Shown: positions 11,297-22,902 of the stretch, one piece after another
Layout of the letters: every line of letters begins with the position of its first letter
How positions within the stretch are numbered: position 1 is the first letter of the stretch
Assembly (NCBI GenBank): GCA_943737045.1
Contig: CALSFV010000163.1
Location: forward strand, 1-64,000
DNA from: Parapristionchus giblindavisi
Lineage: Eukaryota; Nematoda; Chromadorea; Rhabditida; Diplogasteridae
Direction: 5' to 3'
DNA length: 64,000 nucleotides
Program-made: the position numbers and the translations under genes
Notes under the pieces: model-generated
What the model saw: only the letters and a program-made list of their open reading frames with translations
Told to the model about the DNA's origin: nothing
Database searches by the model: none

Positions 11297-12109
11297 AGTA
11301 GTATAGTGTGCAATGGATGGAACTTTTACCGCACTACCAAGATCAAAGGATGCCGCCAGGTAATTAATCATTTTTCATGTAAAGCCATTAATCAAAAGTG
11401 ACAGGGTAGGGGGAGGGAAAGTGACAGGGTAGGGAGAGGGAAAGTGATAGGGTAGGGAGAGGGAGAAGTTAATCAGTAAACTTGTATCACTGATGACAGC
11501 ATAGGGAGAGGGAGAGTATATTAATCATCAAGTACATGATTTTCTTTCGCTCCGCTCAGCAGGGAGAGTAAGTTAATTAACGAGTACATGATAGGCTCAG
11601 CAGGGAGAGGGAGGAAGCCTAAGGAGAGGGAGAGGCAGGAGAGGGAAGTCTAGACAGTAGGGAGAGGCAGGAAGCCTAAGGAGAGGGAGAAGCTCAGCAG
11701 GGGCATCTGGTGGCATCCCTAGTGCGGTAACAGTTCTATCCACTGCACACAGATAATATGAATAACAAAAAACAACTGTATGATAAAAGTGATTAGCCTT
11801 GGATCGATCAGAGTGATCAGATCAATTGATATCTCAAAAAAATCAAATGATAAGATCACCACAATCGATCAGCAAAAGGCAATCACGCACACGGACAGAG
11901 CAATAGAGAACACAACCACACGCGACACAAAAATAATAAAGAAATGAAGAGTAAGGGGCGGAGCTTGGGTACATTACCTTTTATCTCTAACCTCTCTCGA
12001 GATCACATACTCTCTCTCTATCTCTGTATCTCTAACCTCTCTCATTTTGCTATACTCTCTCTCTCTCTCTTTCTATCCGTCTCTAACCTCTCTCATTTTC
12101 TCATACTCT
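11297..12109 (+). repeat. Left terminal inverted repeat
   Basis: About 813 bp, almost identical in reverse complement to 32083-32894. It holds a purine-rich stretch with repeated GGGAGAGGGA, an interior GATCGATCAGAGTGATCAGATC block and GGGGCGGAGCTTGG near 11953. No ORF is convincing. Confidence 0.95.
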
Positions 12110-12640
12110 TTATATCTAATACTATGTATCTCTAGCATCTCTCAAGGTCCCACACTCTCTATCTCTCTCTGCCTGTCGAGAGAAACGAAGGCACACCTCT
12201 ACACTCTCTTATTTTTACACACTATCTCTTTCTATCTATGTTTATCTAACTACTCTCATTTTCTCATACTCTCTATTTATATCTATGTTCATCTAACCTC
12301 TACATCTTGTACACACTATCTCGCCCTGCGGTACTCTTTTATACCCCTCTCTCTCGGCTACAGTATACCTACTATTCTATCTCTCTCATTCATGCACAAT
12401 ATCTACACCGTCTACTAGAGAAACAAAGTCTCTTATCATTACTAGTTCATCTACTCTCGTTTATATTTCGTAATATCTGAAGGTTAGACCAATTTGACCT
12501 ATCTCTCTCTCTCTCTTGCCGAGAGAGACTAAGGCGTGTCTCTCTTTCTCTGTCTAACTATTCAGTCTCTTCTACACCACTCTATCTCTCTACATGCCAT
12601 ATGGTCACACCAAGCCTTTCTACCTCTGTATCTTTCAACA
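12110..12640. repeat. Subterminal CT-rich tract, left
   Basis: Pyrimidine-rich sequence with recurring CTCTAACCTCTCTCATTTTC-like phrases just inside the terminal repeat. The right end has the equivalent GA-rich tract (31740-32082) in opposite orientation but is no longer base-for-base identical. Open frames here are low-complexity artefacts. Confidence 0.7.
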
Positions 12641-12974
12641 AAGACACTAATGGAATATGATAATAACAGGAATGCATAACAAGTATACACAAACATTATA
12701 GTACAGAATCAAGCAACAGTTTCACTGGTTATTTGTTTTTTTGCCGCACTTGTTTCTTATGAAAATGGGACATTGTAACTACAAGACCACCCATATAACA
12801 ATTGAATCTGAAATATTATAAAAACGCAATCAAAAAAGATAACTACAGGGGCTTTTGCATTATAGGCTTTTCACTGTCATGGATGCGAACTGCATGGGGT
12901 CCCTTAGTAGCTCGGGACTCTCTCATTTTCTCACACTATCTCATCCTTGACATATGGACCTACGCTGGAAGGCC

Positions 12975-12983
12975 TATTTAAAT
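12975..12983 (+). promoter_or_regulatory. TATA-like box upstream of the PIP-box gene
   Basis: TATTTAAAT about 170 bp before the ATG at 13154, followed after about 30 bp by pyrimidine-rich sequence that could hold the start site. Placement suggests a core promoter. No other evidence. Confidence 0.35.
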
Positions 12984-13153
12984 CCAATCTCTCACGGTCT
13001 CCATCACTTTCAGTTCTGTGTTCGTTGTCTCATCGTCTTCATATCATACATAGAAACCTATCCTGAAACAATAGCCCTTTTCTCCCTTTAAACATCCTAT
13101 TTATCTTTCCCTACTTTTAATCATTAATGACTTACATTCAGGTCCATCATACA

Positions 13154-13488
13154 ATGGCACGTACCAATAAGAATGTGAAGCCTACCCCTAAGTCTGGGGG
13201 GTAAGTATATACTTTGTTACTTTGTCTCATTTTGTTAATATTATACATATTCTTTTCAGTAAGAACTTCGCCCAGATCATGCGCCTATACGGGCCAAAGG
13301 CTACTACCAAGACTAACAACAAGGCTACTACCAAGACTAACAACAAGGTAGGTAATATTACTGTCTTGTTTTTGCAATGTATAACTAGATAACTAACCTT
13401 TTTCTATTTGTAGAAGAAGACACAGTCTCTCATTACTCAGTTCTTCCCCGTCATCGGGGTAAAGACAACAGTACGCCACTCAACTTAA
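13154..13488 (+). CDS. Small basic protein with a PCNA-interacting PIP box
   Basis: Three exons (13154-13200, 13260-13347, 13414-13488) with clean GTAAGT/TTTTCAG-type sites encode 69 residues. The N-terminal half is lysine-, asparagine- and threonine-rich. Exon 2 carries an exact 24-bp tandem duplication (the eight codons ATTKTNNK twice). The C-terminal exon has QSLITQFF, a perfect match to the PIP-box consensus Qxx[LIM]xx[FY][FY] used to bind the sliding clamp PCNA, flanked by basic residues as in strong binders. I know no matching family. Being the first gene inside the left terminal repeat of an element that encodes its own polymerase, it may recruit or divert host PCNA (inference). Confidence 0.75.
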
Positions 13489-13751
13489 TAATCAACACCC
13501 ATCATTATACTCATTATATCATAATTATTATTACCACTTTCTATTATCCTCATCTTTTGTATAATCTACACTGTAATTTCTATAATCTACTATATCCTTT
13601 TCAATTATCTAATAAAAAAAATGTGCTTTCTATGTTGATGTGCCATTACAAGGAAAAGTCAGTGCAAGTGCAGATATTATGTTTATATAATGACAATAAC
13701 ATTGATTGTTAGAGACACAAAAAGGGCATTAAACAACCACACATATCTTAA

Positions 13752-14161
13752 TCACTCGATTTCAATAATGAAACCTGTATTGGAAAAACTTTTCTCCTTC
13801 TTCTCTTTGGTAGAAGATGATTCTCTTCTTCTTCTACGGAAGAAGATGACGACGATGAGCATCAGACCGAGAAGAACGAGGCCTCCCAACACCGCCAGCC
13901 ATCCTGAATGATAATAATGTTGTCACCAAAGTTCCTCTTCCCAAATGAAATTACAATACCTACCGAAAGATGAAGTAGATGATGATGATGATGCTGATGT
14001 TGATGAGGGTGATACGGTGGCTTCGGTGCCCACGACTTCTAAATACTTCATAATTAAGTACTTTGGATAACAATATAAAGTTTTAAAAACTAACCTGGTA
14101 GACAGTATAGTATACCTTCATACTCAACACATTCCTCATTCAATCCACATCCACACAACAT
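13752..14161 (-). CDS. Small single-pass membrane protein with Ser-rich stalk
   Basis: Three minus-strand exons are inferred: one from 14161 with four closely spaced cysteines in about 20 residues, one encoding a Ser/Thr-rich stalk with runs of Ser, and one ending at 13752. The last exon encodes a transmembrane segment of about 22 residues (WLAVLGGLVLLGLMLIVVIFF), a block of five arginines and a short tail ending IIEIE. The ATG chosen at 14161 has no signal peptide, so upstream exons may be missing. The layout (Cys-rich ectodomain, mucin-like stalk, TM, basic tail) suggests a surface protein. No family recognised. Confidence 0.5.
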
Positions 14162-14657
14162 GTTATAATCTACTTAAACTTAAAGACTGAAAAGGCGTCT
14201 CTACACCACACTAGTGTAGCTAAATTGGCGACTTTTCACATGCAGAAGACTCTACAGTATATGCACCAAAATAAAACATTGCTAACTGATTTTTATTCTT
14301 TCTTTTTTTCAAAAACATTATATTGAAACAAAAAATATTTTCACTTTCTTTTGTTTATTTAAAAAAACATTGATTGTTAGTTGCAGTTATCTAATAAGCT
14401 ATTTCTAGCCTCTTCTCATTAGTATTCACACATACACATGGCTTGGTTGGCCATATGGTGAAAATCAATCACCCCTTTGGAGTGTTCCGAGCAAATCTCA
14501 TTAAAATGCAAACGATAAAGTATGGGCAGGAGACACAATGCCTTATTTCTGCTCGGTAGTGGCTAGATGTATTACGGTATTTTTTAAAAAAAATTTAATG
14601 AAAGTAATGATAGAATACAATGATATAATAGGATTATGATTACAAAGTTGATACAGT

Positions 14658-14910
14658 GAATAAGTGTAGTAATATATAGCCGATAAAGATACATATAAAG
14701 CCGATACAGGATACGAATATAACTACATAAATAGCCAATACACTATAGGGTTATATAAATGATTGAATGCAGAGATATAATAGGAATATAACTACAATGA
14801 ATAAGTGTAGTAAACTACTATAGCCGATAAAGATACATATAAAGCCGATACAGGATACGAATATAACTACATAAATAGCCAATACACTTTAGGGTTATAT
14901 AAATGATTGC
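14658..14910. repeat. Tandem duplication, about 141-bp unit
   Basis: Two near-identical copies starting GAATAAGTGTAGTAA (14658 and 14799), each containing GCCGATAAAGATACATATAA and GCCGATACAGGATACG. AT-rich and non-coding. The rest of 14162-15015 shows no gene. Confidence 0.85.
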
Positions 14911-15015
14911 TAAGTAACTAAGTAAGTATAGGAATCGTTTCAGATAGTTACAGTATAGGGTTATATAAAGGATAGAATGTAAATATATATTAATGGAAAG
15001 ATAACACATAACGAC

Positions 15016-15421
15016 TTAAAAGATAGAGAGAGTCTCGATATGATGTAGATTCCCGCCTCTACTTACAAGTAGAGGATATCTTGTACATGGGCGGTATCCC
15101 AATCGGGATGTGGCATGTTTAACGACCGTAGTCCAGCTTCCTAAAAAATAAATAACTAAATAAATAAATAAATATTTAAAAAATAAATAAATAAAAAAAT
15201 TCATGAAGTTGTCACAAGTACAAAATTTATCTTTATTATGAAAATCTACATAAATAAATATTCTAAATACTCTATTGTGGGATGGAAAAAAAAATACCGT
15301 CTCGCCTCTGAAAGGCATAATGGGGGGAAGCAAATGAGGCGTGCACATCCTCGAGAAGGATTGGCTCCGGCTCGGGAGCGCACCTAAAGAAATTATTTCT
15401 TTATTAGTTTAAAAAATAATA

Positions 15422-15456
<35 letters not shown>

Positions 15457-15817
15457 CTTACATGAGAGTTGATGTTACATAGAGCTTAACAGTGTTCGCT
15501 ATCATTTCAAGCTTCATTCCCTGACCGAGGAAGTTGTGAGAGTCAAAAAACTCAGGATGCATCTCACGGAGATACAGTACGAACTTCATCTACAGTGCAA
15601 AAAAATCATTAAATAAATGCTTATGAAAAGAATGAATTATCATTATTCTCATATATTTAATCAAACAATAACCTTTTTTTAAATAAATACAAAACCAAAG
15701 AGCAATGAAAAAATGAAGAGATTAACAAAAATTACTAACATCTGATGTTATTAGAGAAAGTAGAAGGGCTTGACTTGTAGTAGATGAGTTAATAGAGCTG
15801 GTATAGAACTGTCGCAA
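15016..15817 (-). CDS. Maverick protein, paralog of the 26159-26554 gene
   Basis: Minus-strand exons read 15817 to about 15733, about 15597-15460, about 15385-15293 and about 15139-15016. The last two match the C-terminal half of the 26159-26554 protein. Shared blocks are DVHxS.....HYxxxRxxxG, then WTTVxxHAxxRLGY, P.TR.PL..SRGG.LH.IE.L. Intron boundaries follow GT-AG; the 15140-15292 intron is T/A-rich with TAAATAAA repeats. The start is not certain, and further exons may lie in 15830-16267. Function unknown. A Maverick with two diverged copies of one gene on opposite strands suggests internal duplication or capture from another element. Confidence 0.6.
15426..15453. repeat. (TA)n microsatellite
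   Basis: About 28 bp of alternating TA in the intron upstream of the 15385 exon. Confidence 0.9.
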
Positions 15818-15829
15818 CTGCAATTGATG

Positions 15830-16267
15830 ATATAAATTACTACAGTAAACAAATTTTTTAATAAAACCAAAGACCAACGGATCGTGAAAAGCTTGAGGAA
15901 GAAGTGGTGGCTACGAAAATAAGGTTTGAGGCGGGGCCTATAATCCATACACAAATTGCGCGCCAACCCCCGCTGACATTGTATACCCAAGATGTAATGA
16001 TATGGTAGATATTTAAATGGGGGATCAGTATAATGAATATGGGGCGGGCCTGAACCAAGTTATGTTCCTCCCGCATTGTATATCCTGTGATGATGATATC
16101 TTTGCATATCGTACATTTGGTTCCTTTGTATTATGATACCGACGTGATGGATTGACGAATGCAAGGCCAAAAGGTGCAGATCGCGATGAAATCTCACACG
16201 GCGCTAAAAGTGAGATCACCCCTGATTGATTGTATAGATAGTGATTCAAGGCATCCACAAAGAACAA
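15830..16267 (-). other. Probable further minus-strand exons, unresolved
   Basis: A frame from an ATG at 16267 runs about 80 codons with good complexity (SRRYHNTKEPNVRYA...) to a stop near 16025. A second frame from about 16015 continues about 60 codons (CMDYRPRLKPYF). They are probably exons of the gene ending at 15016 or of a separate gene, but I could not find a splice that joins them convincingly. A GGGCGGG motif lies near 16041. Confidence 0.35.
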
Positions 16268-16329
16268 GTTCTTTATTATTAAATCAACAATACAATAATG
16301 AACAGTTGAAAAGAATACTGTTAGATATG

Positions 16330-16805
16330 CTATTGGGCTTCCATAGCAATCTTTCTCATCTCAGCCGGGCTGGGCATGGTTAATAGACTAATCGTATAGG
16401 GATCATGAATACCGATCGACCCACCACTCTGAATGAACGTCTTAATAAAATTTAAAAGTGTCTCCCCCACTTCCTCTCCTCTTTTGAAATGGATGAAAAA
16501 AGTATTATCCGTGAACACCAAATCTCTATTTTCAATCTTCAATACAGTATGTGTAATGATTGCATTAGGGGGAATATTCGAGAAAAGGGTTTCCACAGCC
16601 TCATCAATAGAATCGATAAAGTCTTCCTCTCGTCTATGAGATTGGTCGAGAACGAACACGGCTTTCACTTCATGAACTCCGCTCCCATAAGCATTATATG
16701 TGACATCATAAAGAGAGAACAATTGACCTGAGACATTGCATAATGAGGGATAATTAGCCAAGAGAGAGAGGTCGCAATCGAATAATACCACTTACTTGAA
16801 TCCAT
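16330..16805 (-). CDS. Unknown Maverick protein, about 135 aa
   Basis: Two exons: a 10-nt start exon (16805-16796, ATGGATTCAA, followed by GTAAGT) and 16727-16330. The intron is 68 bp and ends CTCAG. The unspliced alternative starts at 16791 with about 21 extra residues. The protein looks like a compact alpha/beta fold, with a strand (VKAVFVLD), an acidic helix (EEDFIDSIDEAVETLF), more strands (AIITHTVLKI, NTFFIHF) and a C-terminal helix ending MRKIAMEAQ. No family recognised. It lies head-to-head with PolB (ATG 17004), so the 198 bp between them probably holds a divergent promoter. Confidence 0.7.
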
Positions 16806-17003
16806 AATAAATGCAGACGACTGGTTCATAAAAATGAAATTTCATAAAGTGTGACAATATACCCTTTAATGAAGCATTGCGAAATTTCATAATAGGCGTT
16901 ACCATATGTCAGTTTAACAGATGTTCACGCTCCTCTAGGCAAAAACGAAAAGTCAAGCTTTATTCTGATATCGATTCATTCTTGACCGGTTGTGTGCTCT
17001 ACC

Positions 17004-20000
17004 ATGGTTAATTCTCGTGGATTATATGATAAGAATTTCAAAGGACTGGCTGAATTTCAAACTATCATTCAGGCAAGAGATTTTTTACTGGTTGCTATAG
17101 TATGTGTCCAATTCATTTTTAGGATAAAATGGCCATGATGAGATCTATTATCATTGGCAAATATGTGGCTGATAGGGATGTGTTCAGGGCCACTAGGCCC
17201 GGTATGTTGGTTGGCGATTTTGATCGAATAACCGATGAGAATGAGAGGAAAAGATACAAAGAAATACAGAATTGCCTAGATAGGGTAATAATTCTTTACT
17301 TTTAATACAAAATTCATGAGAAAATTATTATCCTTTTTTTGTTTTTATCTTGAATGAAAACTGGCTTGTTTTCCCTTTATAGTTGTTTATCTTTTTAGAT
17401 GACTAAAAAAAATTACGAAGAGTATCAAACTCTATTCGCTGATAAATTGGCAACAGATTGTAATGTTAGTGTAACCTCAAACGAAGAAGCTCTTCCTCAG
17501 ATTGCGGCGGCCTTGGGACCGACCTACCGTATCATTCTTTTTCGATACGTAAGATCAAACTAGAGATACTTTAAATGATAACATAAAGAAAATTATAGCA
17601 TCAAGCAACTCATTTTTGTACTTTGGAATGGGCTAGCCCTAACATTGCCGATAGACCGATTCACATTGTCACTGATGGAGAAAAATGGACTACACTTTCT
17701 TCTACAAATGGTGTTTTCGACAGATCATACTTTTGCAGTGCTTGTCTAAAAGTTTCTCATGACATGCGTATTCATAGGTGGGGAAAAAATTATATAACAA
17801 TATTAATAATGTAATTTCAGATGCAAATACAAGTGTTCTTCATGCGATTTATCACGCTCATTTGGACTATGCACTGGTGAACCAATGCTGACATGTCAGG
17901 ATTGTAATTTTAACTTCTTTTCAAAGGTATACATTTGTCCATAAATGAAACAATCAAAAGACCTAGAATTTTTGCAGTCATGTTTTGAGAGACATAGATA
18001 TGAAAGCACCCAGTCGGCAGCTGGTAGTAGAGGTAGAGGATCAAGGGCAAAGAGACAATCTATCTGTGCCAAGATCAAATCTTGTCCCTTGTGAGACTAT
18101 ACACTAGTGATGTCGAGTAAATTGTATTTCTTTAGATGTCTGGATTGTTATCGTACTAGTAATGGGCCTCATGTATGTGGGGAAAATATTTTTTGTACAC
18201 TATGCCAACAGTACACACCCATTAATCATGATTGTCATTGGAAAGAGTTGACAGCCAAGAAGAGACAAGAGTTAAAGAAGGCTCAAGAAGCTTTTCGATT
18301 TGCCTTTTATGATATTGAAAGCATTGTTAACACTGAACCAGAGCCCGAGATCTTCGAGCCTAAATGTAGCCATGAAGCTTCGACTATAGTCATTCGTAAA
18401 GTAGGATTATTTTTCCTAAAATCTTTTCAAAGTAGTATAATTTAGGTATGCTACAAGTGTGCTAATAGGCATTATAATGACTCTTGTGATGATTGTGACC
18501 CCCGAGAAGTAGTGTTTTCATACACCACAAAAGAGGACTATTATGCGTCCCCTAATGGAAAGTATGATGTTGTGGATAGATTCTGCAACTTTATTCTCAA
18601 TGACCCCAGTATGAAAGGAAGGTATTAATAAGGGAAGGCTAATAAAAAATAGTTTTACAAAGATTTCTAAAGATCTGTATATGCACACAATGGTGGATCA
18701 TATGATAGTCACATAATACTTCATGGGCTCATTAGAGCAAACATTGATACAAAAATTATCAATAAAGGAAAGGCATTGGTTGACGTTACCATTAATATGA
18801 GAGGAAAGAACTCTATTCATCTAAAGGTTAACAAATAGCTATATCTTGCGATATTTTTTTTTCCTTTGCAGGACTCTTTTCTTTTAATTCCTATGGCATT
18901 GGCTGAATTTCCAAAAGCATTTGCCTTAGATTGTGATGATAAAGGTAAAAAATATAAACAAAAAAAAAAATTTATCAGAGTTTTTTCAGGCACCTTTCCC
19001 TTTTATGCAAATACTCCTGAGAATTGGGGCAGAGTGTGGCCATCGCTACCGCCCTTGGCCTATTATGATTATGATGGAAAGAAAACTGCTGCCCAGAAGA
19101 AATTATCAGAGTGGCACGCAGCTGAATCAGGCCATCCCTGGGTACAGGATGAAGAGATTGTTAAATATTGTAGTATGTATTGTAATCTTTATTCACCAAA
19201 AATGATTTTTTTCTTTAGAACAAGATGTCCTAATTTTAATGCTTGGCTGTCTAAAGTATCGTAATACTATGATTGATGCGACTGGTTGGTGTCCATTCTC
19301 GAACGCCAACACACTAGCTTCATACTGTCAATGGATTCTAAGGGCCAACCATCTGTCAGCCCCTCTCATGCCATATCTCCCGGAGAGTAAGTATCTCTGC
19401 ACTCTCTCATTTTGGCGCGCACTCTCTCTTTCTCTTGCCGAGCAGCGAGAAAGCTAGCTATCTCTGCACTCTCTTGTTTAGGCGCGCACTCTCTCTTTCT
19501 CTTGCCGAGCAGCGCGAAAGCTAGCTATATCTGCACTCTCTCATTTAACACACTATTTCTCTTTCTCTTGCCGAGCGGCGCGGTTCCGAGCGAAGCGAAG
19601 GGGAAGCGAAGGCTGGCTAGCGCTACAATGACCCTTACACATTGTAGATGGATATGGCAAACAGAATCAGTCTGTATTTGCCTACAAATACATTGCATGG
19701 CTAGAGCGTGAAAAGGCTAAACTACAGCCTAATACACCACCTCTTATCCATGCTCGTAGCAGAGGTGGAGAAAAGGTAATTAAAGCAAGAATAACACAAG
19801 ACAATTTGGCTATTTTCAGACAATAGTAATAAATCGTCGCCAAAGATTGAGTTTTGACTGCTTTGATGAGTCTACTAATACAGTGACGGAAATAATGGGA
19901 TGCTAGTATGTTTTATTTTTATTAGTGCCATACAATATATTTCCTCAGTTTCCACGGATGTCTCAAATGTTTCCCTAAAGGAGCTCGTCTTTGTGGTGGA

Positions 20001-22024
20001 GAGAGCACAGAGTCATTGAACACCAGATCAATGGCTCGTGTCGCTTTAATAGAAAACTATGGATATACTGTGAAATGCATGTGGGAGTGTGAAATTAAAA
20101 GAATGATTACCTCCGATATAGAAATGAAACTATTCTTTAAAAATGCTGAGGTTGTTTTTTTCAAATCTGCGTATCAAATAATTCATAAAACTCTAGATTG
20201 TCTCACGTCTAAGAGTACGTGACGCTCTATATGGAGGACGAGTGGAAGTGTTAAGAGTTTTTCTCAAAAGAACAGAAAAAATGATTATTAGATACCTTGA
20301 TATTGTTAGCTTGTATCCAGCAATGATGGCATTGAGGTAGTCAAAGACCTCATACAGAATACAATGATATTTTCTTCAGGCCCTATCCTTTGGGACAGCC
20401 TGAAGTCATCACTGATCCTGGCACTAGGGTTGATTTCCCTAATAACAAGCTACCCTGGAGAGGACTAATCAAGTTGAGAGTTCTCCCGCCAACTGACCTT
20501 GACTTGGCGGTTCTACCATATCCCTGGGAAGGCGGACTATTCTTTCCATTATGCGCTCAATGTGCAAGAGAAAAGTTGAATGAAATATTTAAAATATTAA
20601 CTTTAAAATAATAATTACAGTATCCAAGAGTGCGAGCATACTGACGAACAACGGTCGTGGATTGGCACCTTTACCACTGTAGAGGTAGAAGAGGCCCTGT
20701 CAGAAGGATATCGAATTTTAGCGTAAGTAGTGCATCTATTATTAAACAAACTGTTTCATTTAGAATCTACGAAGTATGGCATTGGCAAGTGTGGGATGAG
20801 GATCTATATAAGCCCTACTTTAGGACATTTATGAAGATGAAGGTACATATGAAATGACTCAATGGATTATTTTTTATCGTTATTTTAGTACCAAGCTAGC
20901 CCCTATCCAGCGGATGTCATTTCCCAGCAGGACAAGGTGGCGTATTGTGAGAAGATTAGCCGTAAACTAGGCTTCACTCTCTCTCCTGAAGAGATGAATC
21001 AATCGGCAGCCCGTAGAACTGTAGCCAAATTGTGCAATAATTCCGCTTGGGGTAACGAACGAGTTTTATAAATGATGAAAAAAAACATTTAATTTTAGGC
21101 AAACTGGCTCAAAAGGTGGATCATCTCAGTCATGATCTGCTCAATTTTGAACAATACTCAGAGCTATCGGGAGATTGTAGCCGTGAAGTCAAATCGTATA
21201 CTATTCTTACCCCTACATGCTTATTGGTTTCTCATAAAGCAAGAGCAGAAACTATTAGATCAAGCAGGTTACATTTAATTTGATTTGTCTCGAATAATTT
21301 TGTCATTTGTAGATATTCTGCTGTTCATCATGCTGCCTTGGTTACTTCGTATGGCCGTATTCTTATTAGAAGAATTGCAAAGAGAACCGGAAAGGGTGCG
21401 GCATATATGGACACAGTTTGTCGATCATTTCCTTTGAAAATGATATTAAATCAATCAATCTTAGGACTCTATTGTGTTTGAAATGCCGGCAGAAGGGCCC
21501 AATCCATTGGAAGATATTCTAACTGATGAATTAGGCGAACTCAGTGATGAGATGCGTGATGGCTGGTACATTGAAGAGGCTGTTTTTGCAGGCTGTAAGT
21601 ACAAATCAGTCTAATATCATGTTTTTTCAAAATGTCATATTTAGGCAAAAACTATTCGATGTTGCTCGTGAACGAGCATACCGGTGAGAGGGATGTTAAG
21701 CAAGCCATCCGAGGGATCACCAGGACCGCCAAAGTTGCGGCTATACTATCCCACTCTGAAATTTACCGTATGGTGATGAGTAAAGTCCCAGTCTCGGTAA
21801 CAGTTCCACGATTTGAGATGAGAAAGGAGATTGGACGAGTGTACTCAAACATGGGATCATGGTGTTATAAGCCATTTTCGCGAAAGCGTATAGATAGAGG
21901 CGAGGGAGAGAATTTGATCAAAAAGCCGTTTGGATTCAGAGAAAGAGAATCTAATCAAACTCCCCCTCATAAAAGAAAACCGGTATTTGCTCACTCTATT
22001 GACTCAATTTTGAGTCATTCCTAG
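17004..22024 (+). CDS. polB: Protein-primed family B DNA polymerase (PolB)
   Basis: This replicative polymerase is spread over roughly 20 exons with 45-90 bp introns and one longer one. Near the start are CxxC zinc-binding clusters (17740-18240). Exonuclease motifs follow: Exo I FYDIES (about 18304), Exo II HNGGSYDSH (about 18690) and a probable Exo III. Polymerase motif A is DIVSLYP (about 20299), motif B is KLCNNSAWG (about 21027), and motif C is YMDTDS, split by an intron at 21414-21464. All catalytic acidic residues are present and no frameshift was seen. The first intron appears to use a GC donor (CAG|GCAAG). Polinton PolB is thought to initiate from a terminal protein on the terminal repeats. 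The stop at 22022-22024 is 2 nt before the next ATG, suggesting co-expression. Exact exon ends are by eye. Confidence 0.93.
19387..19647 (+). repeat. PolB intron with three tandem repeats
   Basis: A 261-bp intron (GTAAGT...TTGTAG), far longer than its neighbours. It holds three copies of a unit of about 70 bp with CTCTGCACTCTCTC, GCGCGCACTCTCTCTTTCTC and TTGCCGAGC. The same CTCTGCACTCTC phrase recurs in reverse orientation in the right subterminal tract (31800-32060). Either the terminal-region repeat invaded the gene, or the element keeps internal copies. Confidence 0.75.
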
Positions 22025-22026
22025 TC

Positions 22027-22902
22027 ATGTACCTTCATATTGTATGGTCATTTCTTATTATTTCATTGTCATTTGCCCATTATAACTCGTATACAGTTTA
22101 CTCAAAATATCCCTTTCGTAATACCCATTGTCGTTTATCTCCAAACAGTGCACATGATAAAGACATTGTCTCATTCTATCAGTCTCTGCCCTCCAAAGAT
22201 GTGTTTCTAAATGGTTCAAATATCACACGTTTAGCCGTAAATGTTCGCCATTTGGAGGTGATTAGTCAATCAGAACTTTTATATAGTACTTTTGATGGTC
22301 AACTGTTTCATCATCATACCAATAATCCACTGCATGATCAGTTGTTGGTTAGTGGAATCGATTGTTTTGCGTATGATCGTTTTACTTCTGCTCTACACTG
22401 GATTAATATTGACGGCAATCACTTTGTTGCGGGGGTCGAGAAACAACAGAGCACTGGAGGTCATAAATGTGTAGTGATGGAGGCTTCTGATAGTACTATC
22501 CTAATTTTGGATGAAAATGGCAATTTATTGATCGATGGTCAGATGTTTGCTGAGAGAATGAGCGAGATTCCGTTCATGGTTTCATCCTCATACGGTAGCC
22601 CCGCCCCTGGCAGTGATTGGTCGGGAAAAGAGGGCGGAGCTGATGAAAAGAACAAGGAGGCAGAGGAGGAAGACACGCCCCTTATTTTTCTATTAATTGG
22701 AGCAGTCATTTCGTCAGTTGTGTACTCGCTTTACCATGTCGTCTCCCGATCAAGACCCTCACTACCAGGAGCTATTGGAGGAAGCGTCTCAGGTAAACGC
22801 TTAAACATTTCACCTCGTCTATTTAATTGTCTTGTTGCCCAGGTGGTCAGTGATGAAATTCCTAATGAGGTGGCACTAGTCCCTGTTAATTTGGATGATT
22901 AA
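22027..22902 (+). CDS. Type I membrane glycoprotein, candidate surface protein
   Basis: Single exon, 291 aa. Residues 1-17 form a signal peptide. The ectodomain (about 18-216) has N-glycosylation sites at N62 and N65 and three cysteines. It shows three repeating strand sets resembling YWTD/propeller blades: LLYSTFDGQLF (84-94), ALHWINIDGNHFV (122-134) and ILILDENGNLLID (158-170). An acidic stalk (about 200-217) leads to a TM helix (218-238) and a tail of about 53 residues. It starts 2 nt after the PolB stop. It is much smaller than the fusogens reported in some nematode Mavericks and has no obvious fusion peptide, so I make no fusion claim. A cell-surface or particle attachment role is inference. 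Its last 167 nt overlap the next gene in another frame. Confidence 0.75.
   Translation: MYLHIVWSFLIISLSFAHYNSYTVYSKYPFRNTHCRLSPNSAHDKDIVSFYQSLPSKDVFLNGSNITRLAVNVRHLEVISQSELLYSTFDGQLFHHHTNNPLHDQLLVSGIDCFAYDRFTSALHWINIDGNHFVAGVEKQQSTGGHKCVVMEASDSTILILDENGNLLIDGQMFAERMSEIPFMVSSSYGSPAPGSDWSGKEGGADEKNKEAEEEDTPLIFLLIGAVISSVVYSLYHVVSRSRPSLPGAIGGSVSGKRLNISPRLFNCLVAQVVSDEIPNEVALVPVNLDD

Noticed and set aside
22027..22902. Viral fusogen
   Set aside because: Too short and without a visible fusion peptide or heptad repeats; left as a surface glycoprotein of unknown role.
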